DNA of 9,731 nucleotides from Candidatus Omnitrophota bacterium (GCA_027034965.1 JALVWL010000154.1:1-9731); one strand, 5' to 3'; positions 1 through 9,400 are shown, counted from the first letter of the stretch. A program made the numbers and translations. Notes: a model not told the origin generated them from the sequence alone.

Positions 1-439
1 GCCCATAACAGCATCCATTAAAGAAACAGCCAATCCGCCCAATAGAATGGGCAAGGGCTATACACGGACTGACCAGATCAAAAAAGCGCAACAATGACTG
101 ACCCTTGACCTTCAAATACACGGTCCCTGCAAGAAGCGCAGAAAACAGCCCCCCATACCATACCCTGCCACTGCCAAATATCCAGAAAATTTCCCTAATT
201 ACATTGTCAATTTCATATGGATATTGAAAAATATAGAGCCAATGCGAGCCAGCTATCCCTGCCAGTATAGATACAAGCAGAAATCCCTCCAGGATATCTG
301 GGGAGACATCTTTATATCTCCTGGCAGACACCAGGGCACAATACCATCCCAGAGCTATCCCAACCGCCGCAAGCACCCCGTAGGAGTAAATAGTTACATC
401 CTTACCAAATATATGAAAAGAAAACAAAATAGGATGCAT
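1..439 (-). CDS. lgt: Prolipoprotein diacylglyceryl transferase Lgt (5' part, cut by window edge)
   Basis: Lgt is an inner-membrane enzyme that moves diacylglycerol from phosphatidylglycerol to the lipobox cysteine of prolipoproteins, the first step of lipoprotein maturation. Translating the minus strand from the ATG at 437-439 gives 146 codons open to the window edge, about half the usual 260-280 residues. The N-terminus MHPILFSF, the following hydrophobic helices, the segment RVWYGGLFS (about 92-100) and the signature HSIGRIGCFFNGCCYG (131-146) are family hallmarks. Arg135 in GRIG corresponds to the essential Arg of E. coli Lgt (R143). The GCCYG form replaces the NGELWG seen in Proteobacteria and occurs in other phyla. 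The start is supported by AGGGG six bases upstream and by a 144-nt spacer with a promoter-like site. Identification is firm; the C-terminal part is not visible. Confidence 0.93.
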   Translation of the reverse strand, partial: MHPILFSFHIFGKDVTIYSYGVLAAVGIALGWYCALVSARRYKDVSPDILEGFLLVSILAGIAGSHWLYIFQYPYEIDNVIREIFWIFGSGRVWYGGLFSALLAGTVYLKVKGQSLLRFFDLVSPCIALAHSIGRIGCFFNGCCYG

Positions 440-445
440 AAAATT

Positions 446-450
446 CCCCT
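446..450 (-). promoter_or_regulatory. Shine-Dalgarno of lgt
   Basis: AGGGG on the minus strand, six bases before the ATG at 437-439. It fixes the lgt start, which fits the usual MxPILF-type Lgt N-terminus. Confidence 0.6.
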
Positions 451-514
451 GAATTATGTGCCTGGCCCCGCTTTTCCCTTAATCACTTGCCTTTGCATCT
501 TTTCACTGTATAAA

Positions 515-523
515 ATTATATCA
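515..523 (-). promoter_or_regulatory. Extended -10 promoter candidate for lgt
   Basis: The minus strand reads TGATATAAT, an exact match to the extended -10 consensus TGnTATAAT. It lies about 76 bases upstream of the lgt ATG, in the spacer after crcB. No good -35 hexamer stands 16-18 bases upstream (the sequence there is G-rich), which is compatible with extended -10 promoters. It would give lgt its own transcript separate from the crcB cluster. The motif match is what is seen; promoter activity is inferred. Confidence 0.45.
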
Positions 524-554
524 TAGAATCTCCCCTATTCCCCCTTTCTCTCAA

Positions 555-586
555 TGAAACAGATTTCTCCGAAAGACTTTGTTTCA
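555..586 (-). terminator. Compound hairpin at the 3' end of crcB (possible terminator)
   Basis: Perfect 7-bp arms TGAAACA (555-561) and TGTTTCA (580-586) enclose a smaller 4-bp stem TTTC/GAAA with a triloop (564-574). The outer arm includes the crcB stop codon. No U-tract follows on the minus strand (the sequence runs into purine-rich GAGAGAAAGGGGG), so it is not a canonical intrinsic terminator. It may be a 3'-end stabilising structure or a weak transcription boundary before lgt. Confidence 0.3.
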
Positions 587-967
587 CAAGGCGTGTTCTA
601 TTATGAAGCGGGTACCAACAAGGCCAAGCAGGGCCAGGGATATGGATAAGAGATTGTTTAAGAAAAGGTTTAGGCTCGCCATGATTATTTCTCCGTCTCT
701 GAAGAGGTTTACTGTCTCAATGGAATAGGAAGAGAATGTTGTAAATCCGCCCAATAATCCAATCAGAAGGAAACTCCTTATAGACGGTCCCCAGGAAAAA
801 TATGTAACTAATTCACTCAATACCCCTATTATAAATGAACCTAGTATATTGACGAAAAGTGTCCCATATGGGAAAGATGCCCCTAGATAAAGGTATATCG
901 TACCCGAGGCAAGGTATCTCAGGAGGCTTCCACAGGCTCCACCTAACGCAACCCACATTAGATTCAT
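584..967 (-). CDS. crcB: Fluoride channel CrcB/Fluc
   Basis: CrcB/Fluc proteins are small dual-topology inner-membrane channels that let fluoride leave the cell and so relieve fluoride toxicity. This one has 127 residues, the normal length, with four hydrophobic helices. Family motifs are the N-terminal GGACGSLLRY (9-18), PYGTLFVNILGSF (33-45, with the conserved Asn40) and GGFTTFSSY (73-81), whose Phe and Thr residues belong to the pore and central sodium-site region in studied Flucs. It begins three bases after the stop of the DUF481 gene, with GGAG inside that gene's last codons, so it is probably co-translated. A single copy is seen, implying a homodimer. I see no fluoride riboswitch directly upstream, which is expected for a gene inside an operon. 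The start MNLM is chosen over Met4 because of the ribosome-site spacing. Confidence 0.96.
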   Translation of the reverse strand: MNLMWVALGGACGSLLRYLASGTIYLYLGASFPYGTLFVNILGSFIIGVLSELVTYFSWGPSIRSFLLIGLLGGFTTFSSYSIETVNLFRDGEIIMASLNLFLNNLLSISLALLGLVGTRFIIEHAL

Positions 968-970
968 ATT

Positions 971-1867
971 CTAAAAACTCCATTCCAGAGAGGTAATCAG
1001 CATTGCATCGTTCCTGGCCTTATCTGTAGCTGGTTCTGAATTGAATTCATCTACCAGGCTTAATACTATGGAGAGTCCGTCTACTATGGCCAGGGACAGT
1101 TTTGTCTCGCTTCTCAATCTAAAATCCAGGTCGTCTAGATTAGGATAAAAAGATATATCCTCCATCAAGGTGGCTGTTTTTGTGATAGAGTACTCAAAAA
1201 ATGCCCTGCCAACGGCTATCAGTTCTCCACTATTTTTCTGAGAATAAAAATTACTATATTCGTATCCAAGAGATGCCTCGATCATTGCCTTAAATGGGGC
1301 TTTATCCGAGAACCAATAGCCTATACCCGAAGAAGGAATCATTCTGTATTTTATATCGCTAAAGTAATCGTGTTCCTGCTCTATTTTAAAGAAGTGATAC
1401 CAATTCAATTCGTCGCCAAAGCTGTATGCATATCTGAGCATCGAGTATATCTTTCGGTCATCCATAGCACTTGATTGAGAGGAATAATAATAGTTAAACT
1501 TTCCTGTAAATTCATTGTAACTAGTTTTCCTATTTAAAAACAGTTCTACTGACAGTGAGTTGGCCTTTGTATTCCCGGTGCGCATTCTATAGCCAAGGGA
1601 TAACTTTCTTTGCCAGTCAATATTGCGGTCTTTCGCGCTATCAAAGCTCATTGCTCTGTCAGACAGTTTTTTTTCGGGTTCTTCTAATTCATCTAAAGGA
1701 ATGCGCAGTTCTCCAAGGATAGGGCTCTCTATTACTAGGCTATCGTCGGTCCTCTTTAACAATCTGCCGCTTATCCTATCTCCGTTTCGCAGGTGAAATA
1801 CATCTGCGTATACCCTAATGGAGATGAGTAATGACAGGCATAATAATAGAGCAAATCTGGCAAACAT
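971..1867 (-). CDS. DUF481-family outer-membrane beta-barrel protein
   Basis: Length 298 residues. A signal peptide is clear: MFARFALLLCLSLLISIRVYA with a likely cut after Ala21. Residues about 22-62 form a small beta module (HLRNGDRISGRLL, then SPILGELRIPLDELE) of the kind that precedes many DUF481 barrels. From about 86 onwards alternating polar/hydrophobic strands rich in Tyr, Phe and Trp follow, starting with the typical LGYRMRTGNTKA, and the chain ends in SLEWSF. The C-terminal aromatic residue is the usual BAM recognition signal. DUF481 includes E. coli YdiY and proteins described as salt-induced outer-membrane proteins; the cargo, if any, is unknown. It follows the DUF2892 gene by 29 nt and is followed by crcB after 3 nt. 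GGGAG eight bases before ATG supports the start. Family and outer-membrane location are confident; function is open. Confidence 0.88.
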   Translation of the reverse strand: MFARFALLLCLSLLISIRVYADVFHLRNGDRISGRLLKRTDDSLVIESPILGELRIPLDELEEPEKKLSDRAMSFDSAKDRNIDWQRKLSLGYRMRTGNTKANSLSVELFLNRKTSYNEFTGKFNYYYSSQSSAMDDRKIYSMLRYAYSFGDELNWYHFFKIEQEHDYFSDIKYRMIPSSGIGYWFSDKAPFKAMIEASLGYEYSNFYSQKNSGELIAVGRAFFEYSITKTATLMEDISFYPNLDDLDFRLRSETKLSLAIVDGLSIVLSLVDEFNSEPATDKARNDAMLITSLEWSF

Positions 1868-1896
1868 ATTAAAAACTCCCGAAGGCAGGCCTTAAT

Positions 1897-2088
1897 TTAA
1901 CACTGTTTGAAGCCTAGTTTCTTGAGCAAGACCATCATTGGACACCAGTTGGTAAAGGCCGATTGAAACAGGACAATCCCAACAAGCGCAGTAAACCAAA
2001 GCCACTTAGGACTGATAAAATGTACCAATAGAAGGCTTAAAAGGATAAAAAAACCTGCAATGCCCCTCAGCATTCTCTCTATCGTCAT
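1897..2088 (-). CDS. DUF2892 (YgaP-type) small inner-membrane protein
   Basis: A 63-residue protein with two predicted membrane helices (about 8-24 and 28-45), then NWCPM (47-51) and a basic, Leu-rich tail LKKLGFKQC. This arrangement, with the N-terminal TIERMLRGIAG, the Asn/Cys-Pro motif after helix 2 and the KLG tail, is typical of the DUF2892 family, also found as the membrane tail of the rhodanese YgaP. Stand-alone versions are common and have no settled function; the conserved cysteine (Cys49 here, plus a terminal Cys63) hints at thiol or sulfur chemistry, but that is inference. It is first in a cluster with the DUF481 barrel and crcB. A strong ribosome site precedes it. The 212-nt spacer upstream suggests that it opens a transcription unit, though the nearest promoter-like hexamers (TTGAGT at 2135-2140 and TAAAGA at 2113-2118, minus strand) are weak. 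Confidence 0.85.
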   Translation of the reverse strand: MTIERMLRGIAGFFILLSLLLVHFISPKWLWFTALVGIVLFQSAFTNWCPMMVLLKKLGFKQC

Positions 2089-2097
2089 AGTCCCTTC

Positions 2098-2104
2098 CCT
2101 CCTT
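2098..2104 (-). promoter_or_regulatory. Strong Shine-Dalgarno of the DUF2892 gene
   Basis: AAGGAGG on the minus strand, nine bases before the ATG at 2086-2088. This complete anti-16S match fixes the start of the small gene and suggests efficient translation. Confidence 0.75.
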
Positions 2105-2133
2105 TTTAGAATTCTTTATCTCGCATCTTATAA

Positions 2134-2261
2134 AACTCAAGAGTTAAAACCACAGCCCAAATCTTAAGGATGAAGAATGGAGCATGGAGAATGAAGGAAT
2201 TTTTTATTAATAAAAATCGTCCATGCTTCATACTTCCTTCTCTATTCTCAAAACTTGAGTT
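2134..2261. repeat. Nested inverted-repeat element in the cpaF-DUF2892 spacer
   Basis: The centre is a perfect 16-bp palindrome TTTTTATTAATAAAAA (2201-2216). Around it a purine-rich arm (about 2168-2199, with GAAGAATGGAGCATGGAGAA) faces a pyrimidine-rich arm (about 2218-2250) whose reverse complement aligns with it imperfectly, with small gaps. The outermost arms AACTCAAG (2134-2141) and CTTGAGTT (2254-2261) are exact inverted copies. Each sits in its own small palindrome (AACTC-AA-GAGTT at 2134-2145; CTCAA-AAC-TTGAG at 2247-2259). A single-stranded form could fold into one long hairpin. It lies between the 3' end of cpaF and the DUF2892 gene, so it may serve as transcript end, or be a small mobile or dispersed palindromic repeat. 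It encodes no protein. Confidence 0.6.
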
Positions 2262-2300
2262 GAGTAAACCTCTCCTATCTTTTCATAGATAACACAAAAT

Positions 2301-3497
2301 CTACTCTGTTTCCACCCTAAAACCAAAGGTTGGACGGTAGCCAGTAGGAATAAGGTCTGAGTCTCTATCTTCCCTCACGAAGATATCCTTGACTGCCAGC
2401 TCCCCATCTTCCATAACAACCTCTGAAACTTGGACTATCTTTCGCTTGCCGTTCTTATACCTGCGCATAAATATGAGCACATCCACGGCTGCCCCGATAA
2501 TGCGTTTTACGACATCTGAAGACATATTGGCTATACCAGATAGGAAGCTAAGTGTCTCCAACCTATATACTGCCTCCTCCGCTGAATTCGCATGTATTGT
2601 GCACATAGAGCCTTCATGGCCAGTATTCATTGCCTGCAGCACATCCAGGACTTCCTCTCCTCGTATCTCACCGATTATCAAGCGGTCAGGGCGCATATGC
2701 AGGGCATTTTTTATCAGGTGCCTTAATGTAATCTCTCCTTTTCCCTCTGGATTTGCCAGTTTTGTGGTAAGATGGACGGAATTCTCTTGATATAGCCTTA
2801 TCTCTGAGACTTCTTCCAATACAATGACCCTTTCCTCATTAGGGATATGTCTTGCCAGTGCATTTAACAAGGTTGTCTTGCCTGTCCCTGCCCCACCACA
2901 GACGATTATGTTTCTTTTACCAATTACTGTATGCTCTAGAAACTTTCGCACACTAGAATTTAATGTCCCCATCTTTTCTAGATCGTTTAGATTCCAGATG
3001 TTTTCCCAAAATTTCCTTATGGTTATTACTGGTGACTGGCCGGATATAGGCGGGATAACGACATTTACCCTTGAACCATCTTTTAACTGGGCACTTACAT
3101 ATGGCTCGGCCTCTGAAACAGTCTTGCCAACTGGGGTAAGTATTTTCTCGACGTAATACATCAGTTGCTCGGCATTTCTAAACCTAATATTCGCCTTCTC
3201 TATCCTACCTTCCTTCTCTACGAATACCCTATCTGGTGCATTTATCATTATCTCAGTAATCAGCGGGTCTGCTATAAGCGGCTCAATTGGACCAAACCCC
3301 AAAAATTCATATAATAGATCTTTCACCAAGGTATCTGCCTCTTTTTTAAGGTTCCACGGAAGGAACTTGCGACATAATTTAGATATCTTCTCGCGTATGG
3401 CAAAGTCATCGTTGACCTCGAAGAAGTCTATCGGCAGTTCAGCCAGTATCTTTCTGCGAATATCGTTCTTCAGGGCCTCGTAGTCTATTTCTCCCAT
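2301..3497 (-). CDS. cpaF: CpaF/TadA-type secretion ATPase (type II/IV secretion superfamily)
   Basis: A 398-residue hexameric motor ATPase of the CpaF/TadA branch, which in known systems drives assembly of Tad (type IVc) pili at the cytoplasmic face of the inner membrane. The N-terminal domain (about 1-165) has the family hallmarks LGFGPIEPLIADPLITEIMIN and DGSRVNVVIPP. The ATPase domain shows Walker A GGAGTGKTT (201-209), the acidic stretch EEVSEIRL (228-235), Walker B LIIGEIRGEE (273-282), and the His-box GHEGSMCTIHAN (293-304). All catalytic residues appear intact. The ATG overlaps the end of the upstream giant gene by 13 nt and is preceded by AAGGAG at seven bases, inside that gene, so coupled translation is likely. 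Normally tadB and tadC follow; here a spacer and a DUF2892 gene do. The role is therefore either a Tad system split across the genome or a machine built with the giant protein. Family assignment is certain, pathway is not. Confidence 0.95.
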   Translation of the reverse strand: MGEIDYEALKNDIRRKILAELPIDFFEVNDDFAIREKISKLCRKFLPWNLKKEADTLVKDLLYEFLGFGPIEPLIADPLITEIMINAPDRVFVEKEGRIEKANIRFRNAEQLMYYVEKILTPVGKTVSEAEPYVSAQLKDGSRVNVVIPPISGQSPVITIRKFWENIWNLNDLEKMGTLNSSVRKFLEHTVIGKRNIIVCGGAGTGKTTLLNALARHIPNEERVIVLEEVSEIRLYQENSVHLTTKLANPEGKGEITLRHLIKNALHMRPDRLIIGEIRGEEVLDVLQAMNTGHEGSMCTIHANSAEEAVYRLETLSFLSGIANMSSDVVKRIIGAAVDVLIFMRRYKNGKRKIVQVSEVVMEDGELAVKDIFVREDRDSDLIPTGYRPTFGFRVETE

Positions 3498-6400
3498 AAT
3501 CTCTCTCCTTCGGTTAACACAATCCCCCCATAAGGCAGAAGACCGCGTTCCTTCGGCTGAAGAGGCCTTGCCCAGGGATAGAATCTACTGGAGAAGGCCA
3601 TATACGCCGATAGAACGCTGTCCCTTATCTCAGGATAAATATATGATAATTCCTTTAGGTATTCTAAGGCAACGATAAGTTTCTTCGTAAATTGGCGTCC
3701 TTTTTTTGCCAGCAGCTTGGACAGGAATTGTCGTGCAAATCCAGGCAGATCTATGCTCTTAAGACCTTTTTTAGGATTGAATGTAAACATATCAAAGAGC
3801 AGGCGAGAACCTTTATCCATAGAGAAATCAAAATTAGTTTTAGCGATTAAATCATTATAGGTAATCTCTATTCCGCTGTATGCACAAACCCATCCCAGCA
3901 GCCCAGAATGTCTTAGCACAGAATAGAGAACGGTTGGCGAAAATCTCTCCTTAAAACTAAGGTCGGAGAGTCTTTCTCTAAAATGTGAGCTAAGATTGCT
4001 GGCAGGCGTCAACAGGAGTTTGTCTCGAATAACTTTGCCTGCCTGACCGATATTCGACAACAAATATATAGCCAGATCTTCTGCAAAATCCCCAAATCGT
4101 CTATTCCTTTCAATTATATTACGCACATCTCCTACAGTATCAGGATAGATAAGGGAGAGACGATAGAGGAATCTGGCTATCTTTACGGCGATAGTATGTG
4201 GAATATTGTATTTTTCTTCCAAAATGAAAGTCTCCCCATAACCATCCACGGAATAGAATTGCATCCGTTTCCTATTTCTTATTATACGGGACACCTGTGC
4301 TGCACCTGCCAGGATCGCTACAGAGACCAAGATGATAGGTAAGGCCGAACTCAATATGACGGCCAGGGAAATGCCTAGTTGTTTCATCGTAATGGCCATC
4401 GGCAGGACAGCAACCGCGGCTAAGGTAGCATTCCCCCTATCCTTCTTCAATTCATAGGACATCTCGCCTGTTACTGTGGCAACAAGCGGTCTTATCCCCT
4501 GCAAAAAATAATAAATAAATCCGTATTTATCCAGCAAGTCATCGTTCTCTGAAAAATAATCGAGTAGTTGATCTATTTTCGATAGGTATGCCCCGGAGTC
4601 TCCTTTGTGATACTTTTTTATATTATATCTGAAAACCTCCTTTATCTTTTCTTTTGATATAAGATTAAACATAAAATAGATAAAAGGAAACAATACTATA
4701 CCTTCATCCTTTTTAATAAATGTAATAAAATTCTTCGTCTGAAAATTAGAAAAGGCATATTCCAGGACATCTGGATCTACATCCAAGACTCGTTCGAGGT
4801 AGGCGGAAAGCTCTCCCCTTGTCCTTTTATTAATGTTTTCAACTTCAAACCAGTTTCTTACCGCAGGCGTGTATATCACAAAGACATTGGGTCTTGTATT
4901 ACTATAACGTCTCTTTAAGAAACGTGCGATAATATAGTATATCTCACGCTCATCTTCCAAAATGGATTTTATGTCTTTATCTTTTGAAAGGTGGCGAATC
5001 ATTATAAATAATCTTAATGCGGAGATATATTCCAATCTCGGCAATATACCATTATTTTCTTTTATCTGTTCCAGGTGGTTTTCGCTTAAAAGAGAATCCA
5101 GAGATAATGTTATCTTTAGATTATCTTTCAAATCTCTGGAGATCTCCTTCTGCCTGGATAACGGAAGCTTTATATATACCTTCTTTTCTTTAAATTTGAA
5201 TTTGTATTGAAGAATGGGCGTCATAATATTTAAATTCTTGGAGACAAGATATATCTTTCTATCTTTTCTATTATGCCACAGATATACACTATCAGAGGAA
5301 AGCTCTACCAATTTCGATAACCATTTATTCCACATAACGTTCAGGATCTTTACATTAAGATAGACCCCTTTATCTTTATCAATATTAAATGAATAGATCT
5401 TCTGTCGTGTATCTAGTTTTTTGATTTCTCTTAGGCCATTATACAGAGACTCATCCATATAATTTGCCAGGTATAGATTTTCCCGTCTATTTATCCTCTC
5501 GCAGACCCCATTCCAGCATACATCCGCATACTCCTTGTCGTTTGGATCCACCAAAAATCTAATACTATATTTCGGACTACCAGCAACTATCCTACCCGGC
5601 ATAAAACCCAACTCTATTGCCTCTTTTCTAGGGTAAAAAATGACTCTATGTTCTTTCTTTTTTTTATTAATTGTTTCGATATATATCCTCCAGATACCAG
5701 AATCTATGGCCGTCTTTAGATAATTGTTGGCGTTAACAGTAATGTTACTGCCAACCGAAAAATACTTTGTATCTTCGTCCAGCTGAAGACGATATCTTGA
5801 AACAACAGAGGTCGAAGCAGGATTTAGAAAATCGGCTAAACTCAATCGATGAGCCTTATATTTTCGAGTTGTCTTGATCTCCACCCCTTCTAGAAATATA
5901 TCTTTATCGTAACTCACATCAGATCGAAAGGTAATTATCCCATCTTTTTCTTCTATAGAGAAATCCAGCAAGGGCAGATTTTCCATCTTTCTATCGTCAT
6001 AATACAACAGTCTTGCTCTGATCGAAGCCTCTTTGTAGTCCCTCACAAGGACAGATAATTTTTCCCCTTGTACCAGATCAGAAAAGTCCTCGTCCTCATA
6101 AGAAAACCAAGTTGGAAGAGAAAGGATATAATTGCTTATATAAAATAAGGCCTCTGTATTCGGCCCTTTCTGGCTGGGATAGTGGAGTTCCTTAAATTTA
6201 GCCGTGACAAAGCCAAGCGAAGGGAAAAGCCTGTTAAGCGAAATGGATGACTTCTCTCTGGGTAAAGATACCTGGGAATCTATCTTCGAGAAGAGCTTCC
6301 CCCCTTTATAGAATTCCAGATAAGAGGTTTTGTCTCTGGATACGCAGAGGTGCATTATAAGAGGTAAGTTATCTACAATCCCAAGCCCCTTTCGTATCAA

Positions 6401-9400
6401 ATAGGACCGAACAGGCTTCCTATCCATCTCATATATATAATAATTCCATCCATCTGGCGAAGATATGGAATGGATAATCCATTTCTCAGGATTTAGGTGG
6501 AATTCATCGCCATTTATGCGAATCCTACAGCTCTGAACGTATATATCAAAATCATCATAAAGTATCTCATCTCTACCCATAAACCTAATGCCAGGGGCAT
6601 TTATAATGCTCTGACTAGCACCTCTGGAGGTCAAGGACAACTGATGCTTTTCTACCCACCACTGGTAGCTCGGATAAAACACTGCCCTATCCTTATCCTT
6701 TAAGGCGAGTGTCATAAGATAACCTTTAGATGCAATGGCGGCATCAATTGTCGTGTCATAAGAGATAAAGGCATAATTTATTGGATCCACTACTGTGTAA
6801 AATAACCGATTGCCCTCTACAAAATAGGAGAATAATAATGCCCTTTTCTCAACCGCTTTTGCCCAGTTTACAAAAACCAGGGCTTTATTCTGAGGTCTGT
6901 TTTTGGGGCGAAAAGGAAGGGAAAAATAGATATCCTGGCCACCCAGAGATATATGACAACTGCTGTTATAGACCACAGCGTCAGGCCAGCGTAATTTTCT
7001 ATCAGGTAGATTTTCTTTACTGGCAGGTCTTTTCTTCTTCGGTATACGTGAAGGGACAAATTCCTCGTATTTGGATCTGTTATAAACCCCCTTTACTACC
7101 CATTGCCCATTTGAGTCCCGTCCCAACCATAGTATATAATTTACAGTGATACGGTTCGGTTTGCCTGGAATCAGAACGAATCTATCAGAAGAGATATTCT
7201 GCTCATATAAGTCATAACCATAGGATGACAGACAGGAAAGCAGATAGTCACGAATACCTCTATGAGCATCAGCAAGTGAAATCAGTGCATCCGAAGCCAA
7301 TAAACGACTTTCCTCTCCCAGTTTTAACCAACCGTTCCTGACGAGATAGGCGGCCATTGGGAACTTATTCAGAGAAGTGTCTCCTGGAAGATAGCCAATC
7401 CTCTCTTTAGAAGAGGAGTTTTTGGCAGGGATCTTTGAATTCTCATTCACTGCATCCCATAAGAGCTTATCTATCTCGACCTCTGCTGAATCCGATAAAG
7501 ACCCTGCCCACATAGACAGATACTTATCCAGATTATTAAGAAACTCTCGCGCCCAGGCGACATTGATGGAGGATCTTATACCTTCGACTGAGACAAAGTC
7601 CTCTGGATATACCTCTATCCTGTCCGCCACTGCCTTCAGCCTGTCTTCATAATAGACAAGTATAGCCAGGGGAAAGCCGTCTGCCAGTCTGACGCTATCT
7701 ATGAGTCGTTGCCCTTTATAAAAGTCGATTCTTATCCTGGCCCTATCATCGGCAATCGCCCTGTCCCAGAGGTCAAACCATTTTCTTGAAAATTGGGGGA
7801 TTTTATCCTTTGCCAATGGATAAGAGACCGATGCTGTATCTAGGAAGGATTTCATTGAAGATGGCATCCCTCCTTCTGCCCACGATAGGCGCTTCATAAA
7901 CTTATCAAGCGCCTTTATCAAAGGCCTTATCTCCTTTCTATCCTCCTCTTCTCTACTAGAAAGGGCTCTGGCATTCTCTATCAGGGAATCAAGCACAGAA
8001 AGACTGATTCCCAATCTTTCTTTATTTGTAAGATAGAGTTGCAGGGTATTAAAGACAATGCCTTCCCTGTACTGCCTTACAGAAGAAAGTCGCCTCAGCA
8101 CATAAAAGAGGGCCTTGTATTTTAATGGCAATTTTTTATGGATATATTTCTTGGATAGACCCTTGTTGCCTGCCTCCTGCAGGTACTCGCGCATATACTC
8201 GCTCATCAGTTGATCGGCCTTGAGATTGCTGATTATCTCATCCAAAAGGAGTTTCGTCTTAAAGTCAACGACACAATCAGAGGCAATTGCCAGGACGATA
8301 AGCCTGAAGCGAGGGTTGAGATCAGACCTCATTGATAGCACTGCAAGGCTATTTAGGGCCTCCTCATAATTCCCTATCGCAGAATCTGCCTTTGCCAGCG
8401 TCAAAAGGACATAGCTCAACAGATCACTATCATAGACAAGGATGTTATCGTCTCTAAACTTGTCCCTACAAGCCTCAAGAAGCCTGTATTTAAAGTCTAC
8501 CCAGTTGTCGATAGAGCTATCTTTCAAGATAAAGGCAGATAATCTCAAGGCCAGCTCATCAAGTTCAGTATTCCAGGCATCTGCGTCCTGATCTTTTATA
8601 TTTATATCCGCCAAGGCCTTGATCGTATCTATCTTCAAGCGAATGGCTCTCTCTAATTCTGCACTATTTTTTTTGGCCTTCTTTAAAACAGTAGAGATAA
8701 ATTCCCAATCCTTAGCAGAATCAGGCATAGATAGGATCTCTTTCTCAGCAGTAGCGAGGTAATACATAGCCTTCTCTGAATCTGACTTAATGGCTGTTTT
8801 CTCGGGTAGTTCCGGCAGTTGACCATTTGAAATGGCAATTTTGTAGCGCGAATACCATAATAGGGATTCAGGTATCTTATCCCTCTCCTTTATATCCTTT
8901 TTTGTAGAAATATATTCCAAAAACCACTGCATTGATGAGCTATTGCTTTGAGGCTTTAAAAGGTTCCATGCAGCGATAATGCTTAAATGCAGCTTCATAT
9001 CTATCGAGTGCAGGATTGTCACTAGATGGGACATTGTGTCTCTCTTTACCCAGATATCGTGGTAGAGTCGCTTCATAATGGCATGGAATAAATAGAAACA
9101 GTAGTATTCAACCGAATCCTCTAAGGGCATAAGCTTAGATAGACTATCCAGATATGGCATCAATTCATCAATATCCTCTACCAGATTGACCAGCTCTGCC
9201 AGCGCAATAATAGAGGTCCTGGGATCCTTTTCAAGATCTATAGCAGAATAGAGACGCCTAAGTATCTCATCTTTGGAATAATCAGCAAGAAAGAGGCGCA
9301 ACCTATTTCCTCTGTCCTGACTATCGAGCTCCTCAAGGGAAAGCATATACCTGGGAAGTATCCAGTTGTCGTTATCTAGAAAGGGACGGCTCAAAACCAT

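Noticed and set aside
224..526. Plus-strand 100-codon frame
   Set aside because: It is antisense to lgt, whose minus-strand translation carries the full Lgt signature; the plus-strand peptide is low-quality and has no family features.
1868..1896. Palindrome AAGGCCTGCCTT followed by Ts between the DUF2892 and DUF481 genes as a terminator
   Set aside because: The usable stem is four base pairs and the T-run overlaps the ribosome-site spacing of the next gene, so it is more likely plain intercistronic sequence.
2273..2293. Hairpin TATCT/AGATA just after the cpaF stop as an intrinsic terminator
   Set aside because: The stem is only five AT-rich base pairs and no U-run follows, so it is too weak.
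2089..2300. Fluoride riboswitch controlling the crcB unit
   Set aside because: No recognisable conserved core was seen; the spacer is accounted for by the inverted-repeat element and a ribosome site.
2389..3156. Two plus-strand frames opposite cpaF
   Set aside because: They are shadows of a strongly conserved ATPase gene, Ser/Thr-rich and without credible ribosome sites.
4962..7652. Several frames of about 60-120 codons inside the giant gene on both strands
   Set aside because: They lie wholly within the long coding frame, lack ribosome sites and family features, and look like chance openings.
8667..8674. Second A8 tract in the giant gene as a frameshift site
   Set aside because: In frame it reads AAA AAA AAT, which is a poor slippery context, and the reading frame is intact on both sides.
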